Part shown: one piece after another, positions 20,184 to 29,925 of the stretch
Layout of the letters: each line of letters starts with the position of its first letter
Numbering within the stretch: position 1 is the stretch's first letter
From: Pseudomonas anuradhapurensis
GTDB lineage: Bacteria > Pseudomonadota > Gammaproteobacteria > Pseudomonadales > Pseudomonadaceae
DNA: 64,000 bases
Assembly: GCF_014269225.2 (NCBI RefSeq)
Contig: NZ_CP077097.1
Location: forward strand, 3,979,001-4,043,000
Direction: 5' to 3'
Notes under the pieces: generated by a model
Seen by the model: the letters and a program-made list of their open reading frames with translations, nothing else
What the model was told of the DNA's origin: nothing
Databases searched by the model: none
Made by a program: the position numbers and the translations under genes

Positions 20184-20876
20184 ATGCAGCATACGGTTGC
20201 TCCGGTCGGTTTCGTCCGCTCCTGTTTCAAAGAGAAGTTCGCCATCCCGCGCCAGCCACAGCTGGCGCCCGCGGCACGCGGCGTGCTCGAGCTGTTGCCG
20301 CCGTTCGACCAGGGTGATGCGGTCGCGGGCCTGGAGCAGGTCAGCCATGTCTGGCTGCTGTTCCTGTTCCACCAGGCGCTGGAGGACAAGCCACGCCTGA
20401 AGGTGCGCCCGCCGCGCCTGGGCGGCAACAAGAGCATGGGGGTGTTCGCCACCCGCGCGACCCACAGGCCCAATGGCATCGGCCAATCGGTGGTGCGCCT
20501 CGAGGGCGTGGAGCCCGGGCGCCTGCTGCTGTCCGGGATCGACCTGCTCGATGGCACGCCGGTGCTGGACATCAAGCCCTATGTGCCCTACGCCGACAGC
20601 ATCGCCGGCGCCAGCAACCAGATGGCCAGCGAAGCGCCTGCCGCGATCAGCGTGCAGTGGAGCGACAATGCCCTGCCCCAGGCCCGCGAGCATGCCTTGC
20701 GCCTGGGTGAGCCGGTGGTCGAGCTGATCGAGCAATGCCTGGCGCAGGACCCACGGCCGGCCTACCAGGTGCCCGCGGCAGAGCGGGTGTATGGGGTGAA
20801 GTTCTGGGATGTGCAGGTGCGCTGGCATTACCCGCAGCCGGAGGTGATCCGAGTGCTGGAGGTGGTGCCCGCCTGA
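20184..20876 (+). CDS. trmO: tRNA (N6-threonylcarbamoyladenosine37-N6)-methyltransferase
   Basis: A 230-residue protein of the TsaA/TrmO family that uses S-adenosylmethionine to methylate t6A37 in tRNA-Thr. Conserved blocks are VGFVRSCFKEKFAIPRQP at the start, the GVFATRATHRPNGIGQSVVRL segment near residue 93, and DLLDGTPVLDIKPYVPYAD near residue 125. It begins 6 bp after the DUF1456 gene and is likely cotranscribed. Confidence 0.93.
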   Translation: MQHTVAPVGFVRSCFKEKFAIPRQPQLAPAARGVLELLPPFDQGDAVAGLEQVSHVWLLFLFHQALEDKPRLKVRPPRLGGNKSMGVFATRATHRPNGIGQSVVRLEGVEPGRLLLSGIDLLDGTPVLDIKPYVPYADSIAGASNQMASEAPAAISVQWSDNALPQAREHALRLGEPVVELIEQCLAQDPRPAYQVPAAERVYGVKFWDVQVRWHYPQPEVIRVLEVVPA

Positions 20877-20902
20877 TCTCGGACCCGCCTGGAGCCCCTT
20901 TG

Positions 20903-21013
20903 TAGGAGCGGCTTTGCGTCGCGAAGGGCTGCGCAGCAGCCCCGGCGATCTTGCTGGAAGGCTGAAACCCTGGGGGCGCTACGCACCCCTTCGCGACGCA
21001 AGGCCGCTCCTAC
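20903..21013. repeat. REP pair between trmO and dctA
   Basis: Inverted arms TAGGAGCGGCTTTGCGTCGCG and CGCGACGCAAGGCCGCTCCTA with inner AGGGCTGCGCAGCAGCCC-type stems. Confidence 0.9.
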
Positions 21014-21034
21014 ACAGGGGCCGCGCGGGCATGA

Positions 21035-21060
21035 AAAAGGCGACCCTAGGGTCGCCTTTT
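21035..21060. terminator. Bidirectional terminator of dctA (and trmO)
   Basis: AAAAGGCGACCCTAGGGTCGCCTTTT is a perfect 26-base palindrome with A and T tracts on both strands, 19 bases after the dctA stop; it can serve both convergent genes. Confidence 0.9.
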
Positions 21061-21078
21061 GGTTTTACAGCAGCGCGA

Positions 21079-22413
<1,335 letters not shown>

Positions 22414-22533
22414 TCAAGTGTGCCGGTTCACCCTTCCCAGGGCGATGCGGCACCTGAATCGCTAACCCTCCTGCACCTGGAGGGATTTGTCGTTGTGTTC
22501 GAGCTGCCTGGGCAGGCCTCTGCGAGGATCAAT

Positions 22534-22549
22534 AGCAAGGGTGGTGCCA
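22534..22549 (-). promoter_or_regulatory. Sigma-54 (-24/-12) promoter of dctA
   Basis: On the minus strand the sequence reads TGGCACCACCCTTGCT, matching TGGCAC-N5-TTGCW with correct GG-to-GC spacing. It lies about 135 bases before the dctA ATG. DctA genes are classic RpoN targets. Confidence 0.85.
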
Positions 22550-22628
22550 AAATGCCCAGCAAGGGTGCAGGTGCCGTATTTGCTGGGGATAAATGCCCAA
22601 CGACGGGGCGATCTGGCTGGGCAAGGCT

Positions 22629-22683
22629 GGCGGATTTCCGCCCGCTGGCGGGATTTGTACAGGGGAGATGGCGGGAATCCGCC
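22629..22683. promoter_or_regulatory. Twin palindromes, likely activator (DctD-type) enhancer sites
   Basis: GGCGGATTTCCGCC at 22629-22642 and GGCGGGAATCCGCC at 22670-22683, start-to-start 41 bp (about four helix turns), located 80-135 bp upstream of the -24 element. Position and symmetry fit an upstream activating sequence of a sigma-54 enhancer-binding protein; the identity of the activator is inferred. Confidence 0.6.
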
Positions 22684-22695
22684 CGCTGGGGTTTT

Positions 22696-22745
22696 GCCGG
22701 TAGCGGCGCTTTCGCGGGTTCACTTGCGAAAAGGCCGCTACCGGC
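22696..22745. repeat. REP-like hairpin between phoQ and dctA
   Basis: GCCGGTAGCGGC ... GCCGCTACCGGC, a 12-bp perfect stem enclosing TTTCGCGGGTTCACTTGCGAAAA. It lies just downstream of the phoQ stop and may end phoPQ transcription. Confidence 0.75.
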
Positions 22746-22751
22746 GAGCAC

Positions 22752-24098
22752 TCAATCCAGGTTGAAGGTGATCCTGAATGCCGCGCCGCCCAGTGGCGAA
22801 TCGCCCAGGCTCAACGCCGCGTCATAACTGTCGACGATGTCCTTGACCACCGCCAACCCGATGCCCTGCCCCGGGTGCTGGCTGTCCAGCCGCTCCCCGC
22901 GCTCGAGGATGCGCTCACGCTGATCGGCCGGCACCCCGGGGCCATCGTCCTCGACGCACAAGGTCAACTGCCCGGGCGCCTGTGCCAGGCTCACCCGCAC
23001 CTGGCCCAGGCTCAGGCGGTAGGCGTTTTCCAGCAGGTTGCCCAGCAGCTCCAGCAACGCCCCCTGCTCCATCGGCACCTGCGCCGCATCGGGCAGTTGC
23101 AGGGTCACGTCGACCCGTTTGTCCCGATAGACCTTGGCCAAGGTGCTGCACAGGCTGTCGAGCACCGGCCGCAACGCCACGCTGTGGCGAACCAGGCCGC
23201 TCTTGCGCAGGCTAGCGCGTTGCAGCTGGTAGTCGATCTGCTGGCTCATGCGCTCGATCTGGCTTTGCAGCACCCGCGCCTGCTCGCGCTCGCCGCTACG
23301 CTGCTGCAGGCTTTCGCCCACCCCTTGCAGCACTGCCAACGGCGTCTTCAGGCTGTGCGCCAGGTCGTCGAGCGAATCACGGTAGCGCTGGCGCTGCTCG
23401 CGCTCGCTGCGCAGCAGGCGGTTCAACGAGCCGGTCAGGCGCAACAGTTCACGCGGGTGCTCACCGCTCAGGCCATCGCGCGCGCCCGCCTCCACCTCGT
23501 CCAGCTCGCGGCTGAGCCGGCGCAACGAGCGCAGGCCCCAGGTCAGCCCGGCCCACAGCAGCGCCAGCAGCACCAGCAAGGCCGCGCCAAAACCGAGGTA
23601 GAGCTTTTCACGCAGGCCGTCGAGGGTATGCTGGTATTCGCGCACCGGCTGCAGGGCGACGATGCTGTAGGCCGCGCTCTGGCCACCCAGCAGCTTGATC
23701 TCGACGTCGTAGACGAAGAACTCCTCGCCATCGGCCTGGCGAATGCGCGCGAACTCGTTGCCGCGGCCATCGTAACGCGGGCGGTAGTTGACGTTCTGCG
23801 CGGCGGTGGCCCGCGACTGCCAGACCAGGTTGCCGTCGCGATCGAAGATATAGCCGAGCAACCCGGTGTATGGCAGATTGTAGCGCTCATCCGGCAGCAG
23901 CGTGGGCATCTGCAATTGGCCATGCTCGATGCGCGCGGCAGAAATCAGCGTGGTCACGTCCGAGGCCAGGCGTTGTTCGATCGACTCCTGCAGGGCCAGG
24001 CTGAAGGCCTTCTGCAAGGCTGGCAGCAGCGCCAGCATGAACAGCAGCGCCAGCACCGCCGCCGCCAGCATCAGGCGTACCCGCAGGGAACGCATCAT
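22752..24098 (-). CDS. phoQ: Sensor histidine kinase PhoQ
   Basis: A 448-residue two-membrane-segment kinase: N-terminal TM (LMLAAAVLALLFMLALLPAL), an acidic periplasmic sensor domain of about 130 residues, TM2 near residue 165 (GAALLVLLALLWAGLTWGL), HAMP, H-box DLAHSLKTPLAV near residue 245, N-box LLGNLLENAYRLS and G-boxes. It senses low Mg2+ and cationic compounds and phosphorylates PhoP. It overlaps phoP by 4 bp, giving a coupled oprH-phoP-phoQ operon as in P. aeruginosa. Confidence 0.93.
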   Translation of the reverse strand: MMRSLRVRLMLAAAVLALLFMLALLPALQKAFSLALQESIEQRLASDVTTLISAARIEHGQLQMPTLLPDERYNLPYTGLLGYIFDRDGNLVWQSRATAAQNVNYRPRYDGRGNEFARIRQADGEEFFVYDVEIKLLGGQSAAYSIVALQPVREYQHTLDGLREKLYLGFGAALLVLLALLWAGLTWGLRSLRRLSRELDEVEAGARDGLSGEHPRELLRLTGSLNRLLRSEREQRQRYRDSLDDLAHSLKTPLAVLQGVGESLQQRSGEREQARVLQSQIERMSQQIDYQLQRASLRKSGLVRHSVALRPVLDSLCSTLAKVYRDKRVDVTLQLPDAAQVPMEQGALLELLGNLLENAYRLSLGQVRVSLAQAPGQLTLCVEDDGPGVPADQRERILERGERLDSQHPGQGIGLAVVKDIVDSYDAALSLGDSPLGGAAFRITFNLD

Positions 24099-24772
24099 CG
24101 GCAGCGCTCGGTGAACAAGTAGCCCAGGCCGCGCACGGTGTCGATGGGCTTGAAGCCGCGCTCGCCCTCGAGCTTGCGGCGCAGGCGGCCAACCAGCACT
24201 TCGATGACATTCGGGTCGCGTTCCTCGTCACCCGGGTACAGCTGCTCCATCAGGCGGTCCTTGGCCACCACCTGCTGGTGATGGCGCATGAGGTATTCGA
24301 GGATACGGTACTCGTATGCGGTCAGTGCCAGGGGCTGTTCGTCGAGGCTGGCCTGCTTGCGGTTGAGGTCGAGTACCAGGGGGCCGGCGGCGATGGTCGA
24401 CTGGGTGAAGCCGCTGGAGCGGCGCAGCAGCGCGTTCAGGCGGGCCTCGAGTTCTTCGAACTGGAACGGTTTGACCAGGTAATCGTCGGCACCGGCGGCC
24501 AGGCCTTCAACCTTGTCCTGCCAATTGCCACGGGCGGTGAGGATGAGGATGGGGAAGGTCTGGTCCTGGCTGCGCAGCCGGGTGATCAGCTCCAGGCCGC
24601 TGATGCCGGGCAGGCCCAGGTCGATGATGGCCAGGTCGAAATGGTACTGCCCGGCCTGGTACAGCGCTTCCTCGGCATCGCCTACGGCCTCGACCACATG
24701 GCCGCTTTCGCCCAGGCGGGTAAAGAGGTGATGGCGAAGCAGGGCTTCGTCCTCGACCACCAGCAGTTTCAT
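24095..24772 (-). CDS. phoP: Response regulator PhoP
   Basis: A 225-residue OmpR-family regulator. The receiver has the DLAIIDLGLPGISG phospho-acceptor motif near residue 51 and LTARG/KPF switch residues; the winged helix contains NVIEVLVGRLRRKL. The start MKLLVVEDEALLRHH at 24772 has AAGGAG upstream; the longer open frame runs into REP sequence. It activates oprH and lipid A or polyamine genes under low Mg2+. Confidence 0.95.
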   Translation of the reverse strand: MKLLVVEDEALLRHHLFTRLGESGHVVEAVGDAEEALYQAGQYHFDLAIIDLGLPGISGLELITRLRSQDQTFPILILTARGNWQDKVEGLAAGADDYLVKPFQFEELEARLNALLRRSSGFTQSTIAAGPLVLDLNRKQASLDEQPLALTAYEYRILEYLMRHHQQVVAKDRLMEQLYPGDEERDPNVIEVLVGRLRRKLEGERGFKPIDTVRGLGYLFTERCR

Positions 24773-24796
24773 GTGCAGCTCCTTGATGTGTATTGC

Positions 24797-24905
24797 CTGT
24801 ACCGGCCCTTTCGCGGGCACGCCCGCTCCCACAGGGATTGCACAACCGCCGAGGCTTGTGCAGCACCTGCGGGAGCGGGCGTGCCCGCGAAAGGGCCGGT
24901 ACAGG
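24797..24905. repeat. REP pair inside the oprH-phoP gap
   Basis: Arms CTGTACCGGCCCTTTCGCGG...CCGCGAAAGGGCCGGTACAG, each containing GCGGGCACGCCCGC. The position inside an operon suggests it sets the ratio of oprH to phoPQ mRNA, as known for intercistronic REPs. Confidence 0.9.
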
Positions 24906-24922
24906 ATAACCCGGCTCGCCCG

Positions 24923-25528
24923 TCAGAACTTGTAGGAAGCCGCCAGGTAGGTCTGCGCGCTGCTGGTCAGGCGCAGGGTGCCGTCCTTCGGCCCGCCATG
25001 TGCGCCCACTTCGGTGGCGGCATTGCTGCGCAGGTAACGATAGCCCAGCTCGACCGAAGCCTTGTCGGTGATGTCCTGGATGACGCCGGCCTGCAGGCCG
25101 TAGGCATAGCCGTAGTCGGTATCGCGGCTCGCACCTGGCGAGTCCTGGGTCAGCTTGGTGACGCCCAGGCTGCCACCGCCGAACAGCTTGGTGGTGTCGC
25201 CTACCGGCAGGAACAGGTCATAGCTGCCCAGCAGGTTCTCCTGGCGCAGCTTGAGGCCGCTGTGGTCGCCCGAGACGTTGTCATAGGTCATGTAGTAGCG
25301 GCCCTGGTCATTGATCTTGCCCAGGCGCACGCCCCAGGTGTCATCCTTGCCGATGATGCCGTCGGCGTTGAGGTGGTCGGTGTTGCGCTGCAGCAGGCCG
25401 GACTTGCGAACCTTGTCGCTGGTCTGGCCATAGGTCAGGCTGGCGAAGTTGTCGTCGGCGGCCTGGGCCGAGGTGATGCCAGCGGCGCAGACGGCCATGG
25501 CGGCGAGCAGGGTATTGAAGGTTTTCAT
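24923..25528 (-). CDS. oprH: Outer membrane protein OprH
   Basis: A 201-residue precursor with a signal peptide (MKTFNTLLAAMAVCAAGITSAQA) and an eight-strand beta-barrel sequence ending YLAASYKF with terminal Phe. OprH binds LPS and replaces bridging Mg2+ when PhoP is active. It is first in the oprH-phoP-phoQ operon, with a tandem-repeat regulatory region upstream. Confidence 0.92.
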   Translation of the reverse strand: MKTFNTLLAAMAVCAAGITSAQAADDNFASLTYGQTSDKVRKSGLLQRNTDHLNADGIIGKDDTWGVRLGKINDQGRYYMTYDNVSGDHSGLKLRQENLLGSYDLFLPVGDTTKLFGGGSLGVTKLTQDSPGASRDTDYGYAYGLQAGVIQDITDKASVELGYRYLRSNAATEVGAHGGPKDGTLRLTSSAQTYLAASYKF

Positions 25529-25588
25529 GGCTGGATACTCCAGTTGGGTGCGCTGTTACTGTCTGGAAGCTAGAGTAAGCAGGGCACC

Positions 25589-25627
25589 CTGAACCGCGAC
25601 TGAACCCTGGCTGAACACCGGCTGAAC
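25589..25627 (-). promoter_or_regulatory. Four CTGAAC repeats at exact 11-bp steps (PhoP box array)
   Basis: CTGAAC occurs at 25589, 25600, 25611 and 25622 on the plus strand, so GTTCAG-N5 is repeated four times reading toward oprH. PhoP boxes of enterics are (G/T)GTTTA-N5-(G/T)GTTTA with the same 11-bp period. The array lies 61-99 bases before the oprH start and just ahead of the divergent dienelactone hydrolase gene. Confidence 0.8.
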
Positions 25628-25658
25628 GAACCGTTTGCAAGAACAAGGAGTAGTGACC

Positions 25659-26450
25659 ATGCGCGCCCTGCTGGCCCTGACCCTGATGTGCAGCGCCGCC
25701 CTCGCCCAAGCGGCGGTACAAACCCGTGAGATCCCCTACCAGGACGCCGATGGCAATCGCCTGGTTGGCTACTACGCCTATGACGACGCCGTCGAAGGCA
25801 AACGCCCCGGCATCGTTGTGGTGCATGAATGGTGGGGGCTCAACGACTACGCCAAGCGCCGTGCCCGCGACCTGGCGGCGCTGGGCTACAACGCGCTGGC
25901 CATCGATATGTATGGCGATGGCAAGCACACCGAGCACCCCGCCGATGCCCAGGCCTTCATGGCCGAGGCGCTGAAGGACCCGAAAGCTGCCGAGCGCCGC
26001 TTCGACGCTGGGCTTGAACTGCTGAAACTGCAGCCCAATACCAACAAGCATCAACTGGGGGCGGTAGGCTACTGCTTCGGTGGCAAGGTGGTGCTGGATG
26101 CCGCGCGGCGCGGTGAGAAGCTGGATGGCGTGGTGAGCTTCCACGGCGCGCTGGTCACGCAGACCCCGGCCAGGCCCGGTAAGGTGCGGGCGGATATCCT
26201 GGTCGAACACGGTGCGGCGGACAGCATGGTGACCCCGCAGCAGGTAGCCGCGTTCAAGGCCGAAATGGATGCGGCGAAGGTCAACTACCAGTTCGTCAGC
26301 ATCGATGGGGCCAAGCACGGGTTTACCAACCCGGACGCAGACCGCTTGAGCCATGGCGAGCATGGTGGGCCGGATATCGGCTACAACAAGGCAGCGGATG
26401 AAAGCTCCTGGGCGGACATGCAGGCGTTCTTCAAGAAGGTCTTCAAGTAA
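25659..26450 (+). CDS. Exported dienelactone hydrolase family protein
   Basis: A 263-residue alpha/beta hydrolase with an N-terminal signal peptide (MRALLALTLMCSAALAQA), so probably periplasmic. The nucleophile elbow GYCFGG uses Cys, as in dienelactone hydrolases; the likely acid and base are in VEHGAADSMV and GAKHGFTNP. The ATG at 25659 has AAGGAG upstream. It is divergent from oprH and its start lies 32 bases after the PhoP-type array, so shared control is possible. Natural substrate unknown. Confidence 0.9.
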   Translation: MRALLALTLMCSAALAQAAVQTREIPYQDADGNRLVGYYAYDDAVEGKRPGIVVVHEWWGLNDYAKRRARDLAALGYNALAIDMYGDGKHTEHPADAQAFMAEALKDPKAAERRFDAGLELLKLQPNTNKHQLGAVGYCFGGKVVLDAARRGEKLDGVVSFHGALVTQTPARPGKVRADILVEHGAADSMVTPQQVAAFKAEMDAAKVNYQFVSIDGAKHGFTNPDADRLSHGEHGGPDIGYNKAADESSWADMQAFFKKVFK

Positions 26451-26516
26451 ACCACGCGAGGGGCCGCTTTGCGGCCCCATCTCCCACGCCGCCGCCTCGG
26501 CTGGCACAATAGCCCC

Positions 26517-27218
26517 ATGAATACACTCCCTGCCTGCTGCGCCCCTCTCCAGCATCACTGGCCCCTACCCCGCCCATTACCCGGCGCGGTGCTGGTCAGT
26601 TGCGCCTTCGACCCCAGCCGCCTGGCCCCCGACGACTTCCAGCGTGCCGGGGTGGTGCCAAGCGCCAGCCTGCAGCGCTCGGTAGCCAAGCGCCAGGCCG
26701 AGTACCTGGCCGGCCGGGTCTGCGCCCGCGCTGCACTGCAGCGCCTGGACGGCCGGGACTACGTGCCCGGCACCCACGAAGACCGCTCGCCGATCTGGCC
26801 CGCCGGCATCCACGGCTCAATCACCCATGGCAAGGGCTGGGCCGCCGCCGTGGTCGCCGCCGAGGGCAGTTGCCAGGGCCTGGGCCTGGATCAGGAAACG
26901 CTGCTGGACGATGAACGCGGCGAACGGCTGATGGGCGAAATCCTCACCCCGGCCGAGCTCGAACGCCTGGACCGCAACCAGCTCGGCCTTGCCGTGACCC
27001 TGACCTTCTCGCTGAAGGAAAGCCTGTTCAAGACCCTCTACCCGCTGACCCAGCAACGCTTCTATTTCGAGCACGCCGAAGTGCTGGAATGGTCCAGCGA
27101 AGGCCTGGCCCGCCTGCGCCTGCTCACCGACCTGTCGCCGCAGTGGCGGCAGGGTGCCGAGCTGCAGGGCCAGTTCTGCCTGCAGGACGGCCACCTGCTG
27201 AGCCTGGTCAGCGTCTGA
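26517..27218 (+). CDS. pcpS: 4'-phosphopantetheinyl transferase (EntD/PcpS type)
   Basis: A 233-residue Sfp/EntD-type enzyme that attaches phosphopantetheine to acyl and peptidyl carrier proteins. The Mg2+-binding GLGLDQETL (usual GIDxE) is near residue 125 and FSLKESLFKTLYP (the (F/W)xxKE(S/A) motif) near residue 165. In P. aeruginosa the orthologue serves both fatty acid synthesis and siderophore assembly. ATG at 26517 is chosen; the upstream frame lies in intergenic DNA. Confidence 0.9.
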   Translation: MNTLPACCAPLQHHWPLPRPLPGAVLVSCAFDPSRLAPDDFQRAGVVPSASLQRSVAKRQAEYLAGRVCARAALQRLDGRDYVPGTHEDRSPIWPAGIHGSITHGKGWAAAVVAAEGSCQGLGLDQETLLDDERGERLMGEILTPAELERLDRNQLGLAVTLTFSLKESLFKTLYPLTQQRFYFEHAEVLEWSSEGLARLRLLTDLSPQWRQGAELQGQFCLQDGHLLSLVSV

Positions 27219-27221
27219 TCG

Positions 27222-28829
27222 TCATGCCGGTGGCTGCTGGCGTGGCCAGTTCAGGCTGAAGCAGGCACCTCCCAGCGCGGCACTGCGCCCCACCGTAGCC
27301 CGGCCGGCGTGCCAGTAGATGATGCGCCGTACGATCGACAGGCCCAGGCCATGCCCGCCCGAGGCGCGGGTACGGCTGTCATCGAGCCGGGTGAACGGCG
27401 TGAAGATGCGGTCCCAGACGCCCTCCGGAATCCCCGGGCCGTCGTCTTCCACATCGATGCGACAGCGCTGTTGCCCCAACTGGTAGCTCAGGCGCACCTC
27501 GCCCTCGGCATGGCGCATGGCGTTGCCCACCAGGTTCTGCAGGGCCCGGTGCAGGTAACGCGGCTCGGCCTCGACCCAGGCGCCTTCGGCATCGGCGCCC
27601 TGGCATTCACCGCGCAATACGCGTACCCCGGCCCGCAGCGGCGCCAGTTCTGCGATCACCCGCTCGAACAAGGCATCCAGGTCGACCCGCTCGAACTTCA
27701 GTGCAGGTGCCCCCTGCTCCAGGCGGGCATAGGTGAGCATTTCGTCGACCAGCTTGTCGAGGTCCTGGATATCCCCGTCCATGCCAGCCAGGTGCTTGGC
27801 CCGGGCTTGCTCGGTAGTGGCGCTTTCGATCATCTCCAGGCCAAAGCGCAGGCGTGCCACTGGCGTGCGCAGCTCGTGGGAAACCGCACGCACCAGCTCG
27901 CGCTGCATGCTCAACGAGCGCTGCAGGTGCTCGGCCATGCCGTTGAACGCTGCCGCCAAGCGCCCTACCGAGTCGGCATCGTCGGCTGGCACGCGGGTGT
28001 CCAGGCTGCCCTGGGCGATGCGCGTGGCCGCCACCTCCAGGCCCGACACGCGGCGCTCCAGCTGACGCACCAGCAGGTACACCACCAGGCCGATCAGGCA
28101 CAGGCCGAGGAAGGCGATCAGGATCAACAGCTGCGGCGGATAAGGATTGAGCTGGTACAGCGGGCCGATTTCCAGTACCCAGGGCGAACCGGCCAAGCCG
28201 GCGAATACGCGGATCGAGTCGCCATCCTTGCCCAGCGCCATGACCGTGTCGCCCTCCTCGACCCGGCGCCGCTGGTCGTCGTCCAGGCTCACCCGCTCGA
28301 TGCGCTGCAGGGCCACGCCAAAGCCAAAGCCCTTGTCGCGCTTGAGCTGCTCCAGGCGCTGCTGCTGTTCTGTCACCGGGTAGCGCACCAGCTCGTCGGC
28401 CAGCAGGTACAGGGTGGCCCGCGCCAGCTGCTCGCTGACCTGCTTGACCTCGGCGACCAGCAGTACGTCCTGCTGGCCAACCTTGCGCAATACCTGGGCG
28501 GCGTGCGGGCCGGTCTTTTCGACGACCACCAGGCCGCGGCCCAGACGCGCCCGCTGGCCGCCATCCAGCGCCCGCGCGGTGATTGGCTGCAGGGTCAGCG
28601 GCACCCCGAGCAGGCGCTCCCACATCAGCAGCGAGCGCTTGCGCTCGGTGTCGTTCTGCAGGGCCAGGTTGTCGGCCATCAGGCTGAAGGTACCCTGGGC
28701 CAGGCGCTCGCGATGCTGGGCGGCACGCACCTCGTTGACCAGGTGCAGGCTCAGCGCCCCGAGCAGGGCCACCAGCACCAGCACGGCCAGCATGCCGCCG
28801 TAGATGCGCAGGAAGATCGAGTTGTTCAT
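27222..28829 (-). CDS. Two-component sensor histidine kinase (RstB-like; PA1158 type)
   Basis: A 535-residue inner-membrane kinase: TM1 at residues 5-30, a periplasmic sensor of about 210 residues, TM2 (LLILIAFLGLCLIGLVVYLLV) near residue 250, HAMP, H-box AVSHELRTPVARL near residue 325, N-box LVGNAMRHAEG, and G-boxes. Start MNNSIFLRIYGG. It overlaps the regulator gene by 4 bp. A same-order pair sits beside nrdA in P. aeruginosa. The signal sensed is unknown. The open frame extends further upstream only because it overlaps the regulator's coding strand. Confidence 0.9.
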   Translation of the reverse strand: MNNSIFLRIYGGMLAVLVLVALLGALSLHLVNEVRAAQHRERLAQGTFSLMADNLALQNDTERKRSLLMWERLLGVPLTLQPITARALDGGQRARLGRGLVVVEKTGPHAAQVLRKVGQQDVLLVAEVKQVSEQLARATLYLLADELVRYPVTEQQQRLEQLKRDKGFGFGVALQRIERVSLDDDQRRRVEEGDTVMALGKDGDSIRVFAGLAGSPWVLEIGPLYQLNPYPPQLLILIAFLGLCLIGLVVYLLVRQLERRVSGLEVAATRIAQGSLDTRVPADDADSVGRLAAAFNGMAEHLQRSLSMQRELVRAVSHELRTPVARLRFGLEMIESATTEQARAKHLAGMDGDIQDLDKLVDEMLTYARLEQGAPALKFERVDLDALFERVIAELAPLRAGVRVLRGECQGADAEGAWVEAEPRYLHRALQNLVGNAMRHAEGEVRLSYQLGQQRCRIDVEDDGPGIPEGVWDRIFTPFTRLDDSRTRASGGHGLGLSIVRRIIYWHAGRATVGRSAALGGACFSLNWPRQQPPA

Positions 28830-29524
28830 GACGCCTCGCCGACGAACAGGTAGCCCTTGCTGCGCAGGGTCTTGATCAACCTTGGCTGGAGCGGGTCGTC
28901 GCCGATCTTGGGGCGAATCTTCGAAATGCGGATGTCGATGGAACGGTCTTGGCCGTCGTAGCCGACGCCGCGCAACGCGGTGAAGATCTGCTCGCGGGTC
29001 AGCACCCGGCCGGCGTTGCTGGCCAGCAACCAGAGCAGGTCGAATTCGGCGCCGGTCAGTTCGATCAGCTGTTCGCCCAGGCGCGCCTCGCGCAGGCGGT
29101 TGTCGATGCGCAGGGCACCGAAGGCCAGCGCCTGGGCTTTGCTGTCCGCTGCCTCGCTGCGGCGCAGCAGGGCCTGGATGCGCGCCAGCAGCAGGCGTGG
29201 GCGCACCGGTTTGCACACGTAGTCATCGGCCCCCAGGTCCAGGCCCTGGACCTGGTCGAGCTCGTCGCTGCGGGCGGTGAGCATGAGGATCGGCCCGGAG
29301 TACTGGCTGCGCACCCGCCGGCAGATGCTCAGGCCATCCTCGCCGGGCAGCATGAGGTCGAGGATGACCAGGTCGGGCTGGCCGTCGACGATGCGCCGCG
29401 CGGCACGCGCGCCATCGCCTTCGACGCTGACCTCGAAGCCGTTGGCCTGCAGGTACTCGGCGGTGAGCTCGGCCAGGCGCTGGTCGTCTTCGACGATGAG
29501 GATGCGGGGTGCGAGGTGGTCCAT
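28826..29524 (-). CDS. OmpR-family response regulator (RstA-like; PA1157 type)
   Basis: A 232-residue regulator. Receiver: RILIVEDDQRLAEL acidic pocket, DLVILDLMLPGEDG acceptor near residue 55, LTARSD and KPVRP switch motifs. The C-terminal winged helix contains DRSIDIRISKIRPKIG. ATGA overlap with the kinase gene. The target genes are not evident in the window. Confidence 0.92.
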   Translation of the reverse strand: MDHLAPRILIVEDDQRLAELTAEYLQANGFEVSVEGDGARAARRIVDGQPDLVILDLMLPGEDGLSICRRVRSQYSGPILMLTARSDELDQVQGLDLGADDYVCKPVRPRLLLARIQALLRRSEAADSKAQALAFGALRIDNRLREARLGEQLIELTGAEFDLLWLLASNAGRVLTREQIFTALRGVGYDGQDRSIDIRISKIRPKIGDDPLQPRLIKTLRSKGYLFVGEAS

Positions 29525-29563
29525 GGCTTGTGCCTATGTTTGTTGTTTTTCTATGGCCTGCGC

Positions 29564-29660
29564 CGGCCTTTTCGCGGGTGAACCCGCTCCCACAAGGACC
29601 GCACCGCTTTCGAACCCTGTGCAGTACCTGTGGGAGCGGGTTCACCCGCGAAAGGGCCAG
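29564..29660. repeat. REP pair upstream of the RstA-like gene
   Basis: Arms GGCCTTTTCGCGGGTGAACC and GGTTCACCCGCGAAAGGGCC with GGGAGCGGGTT stems; same family as the pair at 24797. Confidence 0.88.
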
Positions 29661-29889
29661 CACAGGCAACATAACCCTTTAACCAAAAAGCAACATCCCC
29701 TCGGAATACTACGGCTGTCATCCGGTACTGCCAACCTGCCAGCACCCCCCCGACTGAACCGTTTTTTGTGATAGGGTTCGCGCCCGAAAAATTCTGCCCA
29801 GAGGCAGCAGAACGCAGAAAAATACTGCAAACCACTTGGCACAAGGCCTACAGCGAATACCCACCATTCACTCACAAAGTACGCACAAG

Positions 29890-29898
29890 TTATCCACA
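29890..29898 (+). promoter_or_regulatory. DnaA box upstream of nrdA
   Basis: TTATCCACA, a perfect high-affinity DnaA box. DnaA regulation of nrdAB is known in E. coli; one isolated box with NrdR sites nearby argues for promoter control and not an origin. Confidence 0.75.
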
Positions 29899-29925
29899 GG
29901 CGATCGCCTTGCAAAGCCCCCGATA

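Noticed and set aside
22420..22827. 135-codon frame upstream of dctA
   Set aside because: It runs across the sigma-54 promoter, enhancer palindromes and a REP hairpin; chance frame in GC-rich DNA.
27222..29216. 664-codon reading of the histidine kinase starting inside the regulator gene
   Set aside because: The added N-terminus is an out-of-frame reading of the response regulator; MNNSIFLRIYGG at 28829 with ATGA overlap is the natural start.
29890..29898. DnaA box as sign of a replication origin
   Set aside because: Only one perfect box, no AT-rich unwinding element with box cluster, and no dnaA/dnaN nearby; a promoter role is more likely.
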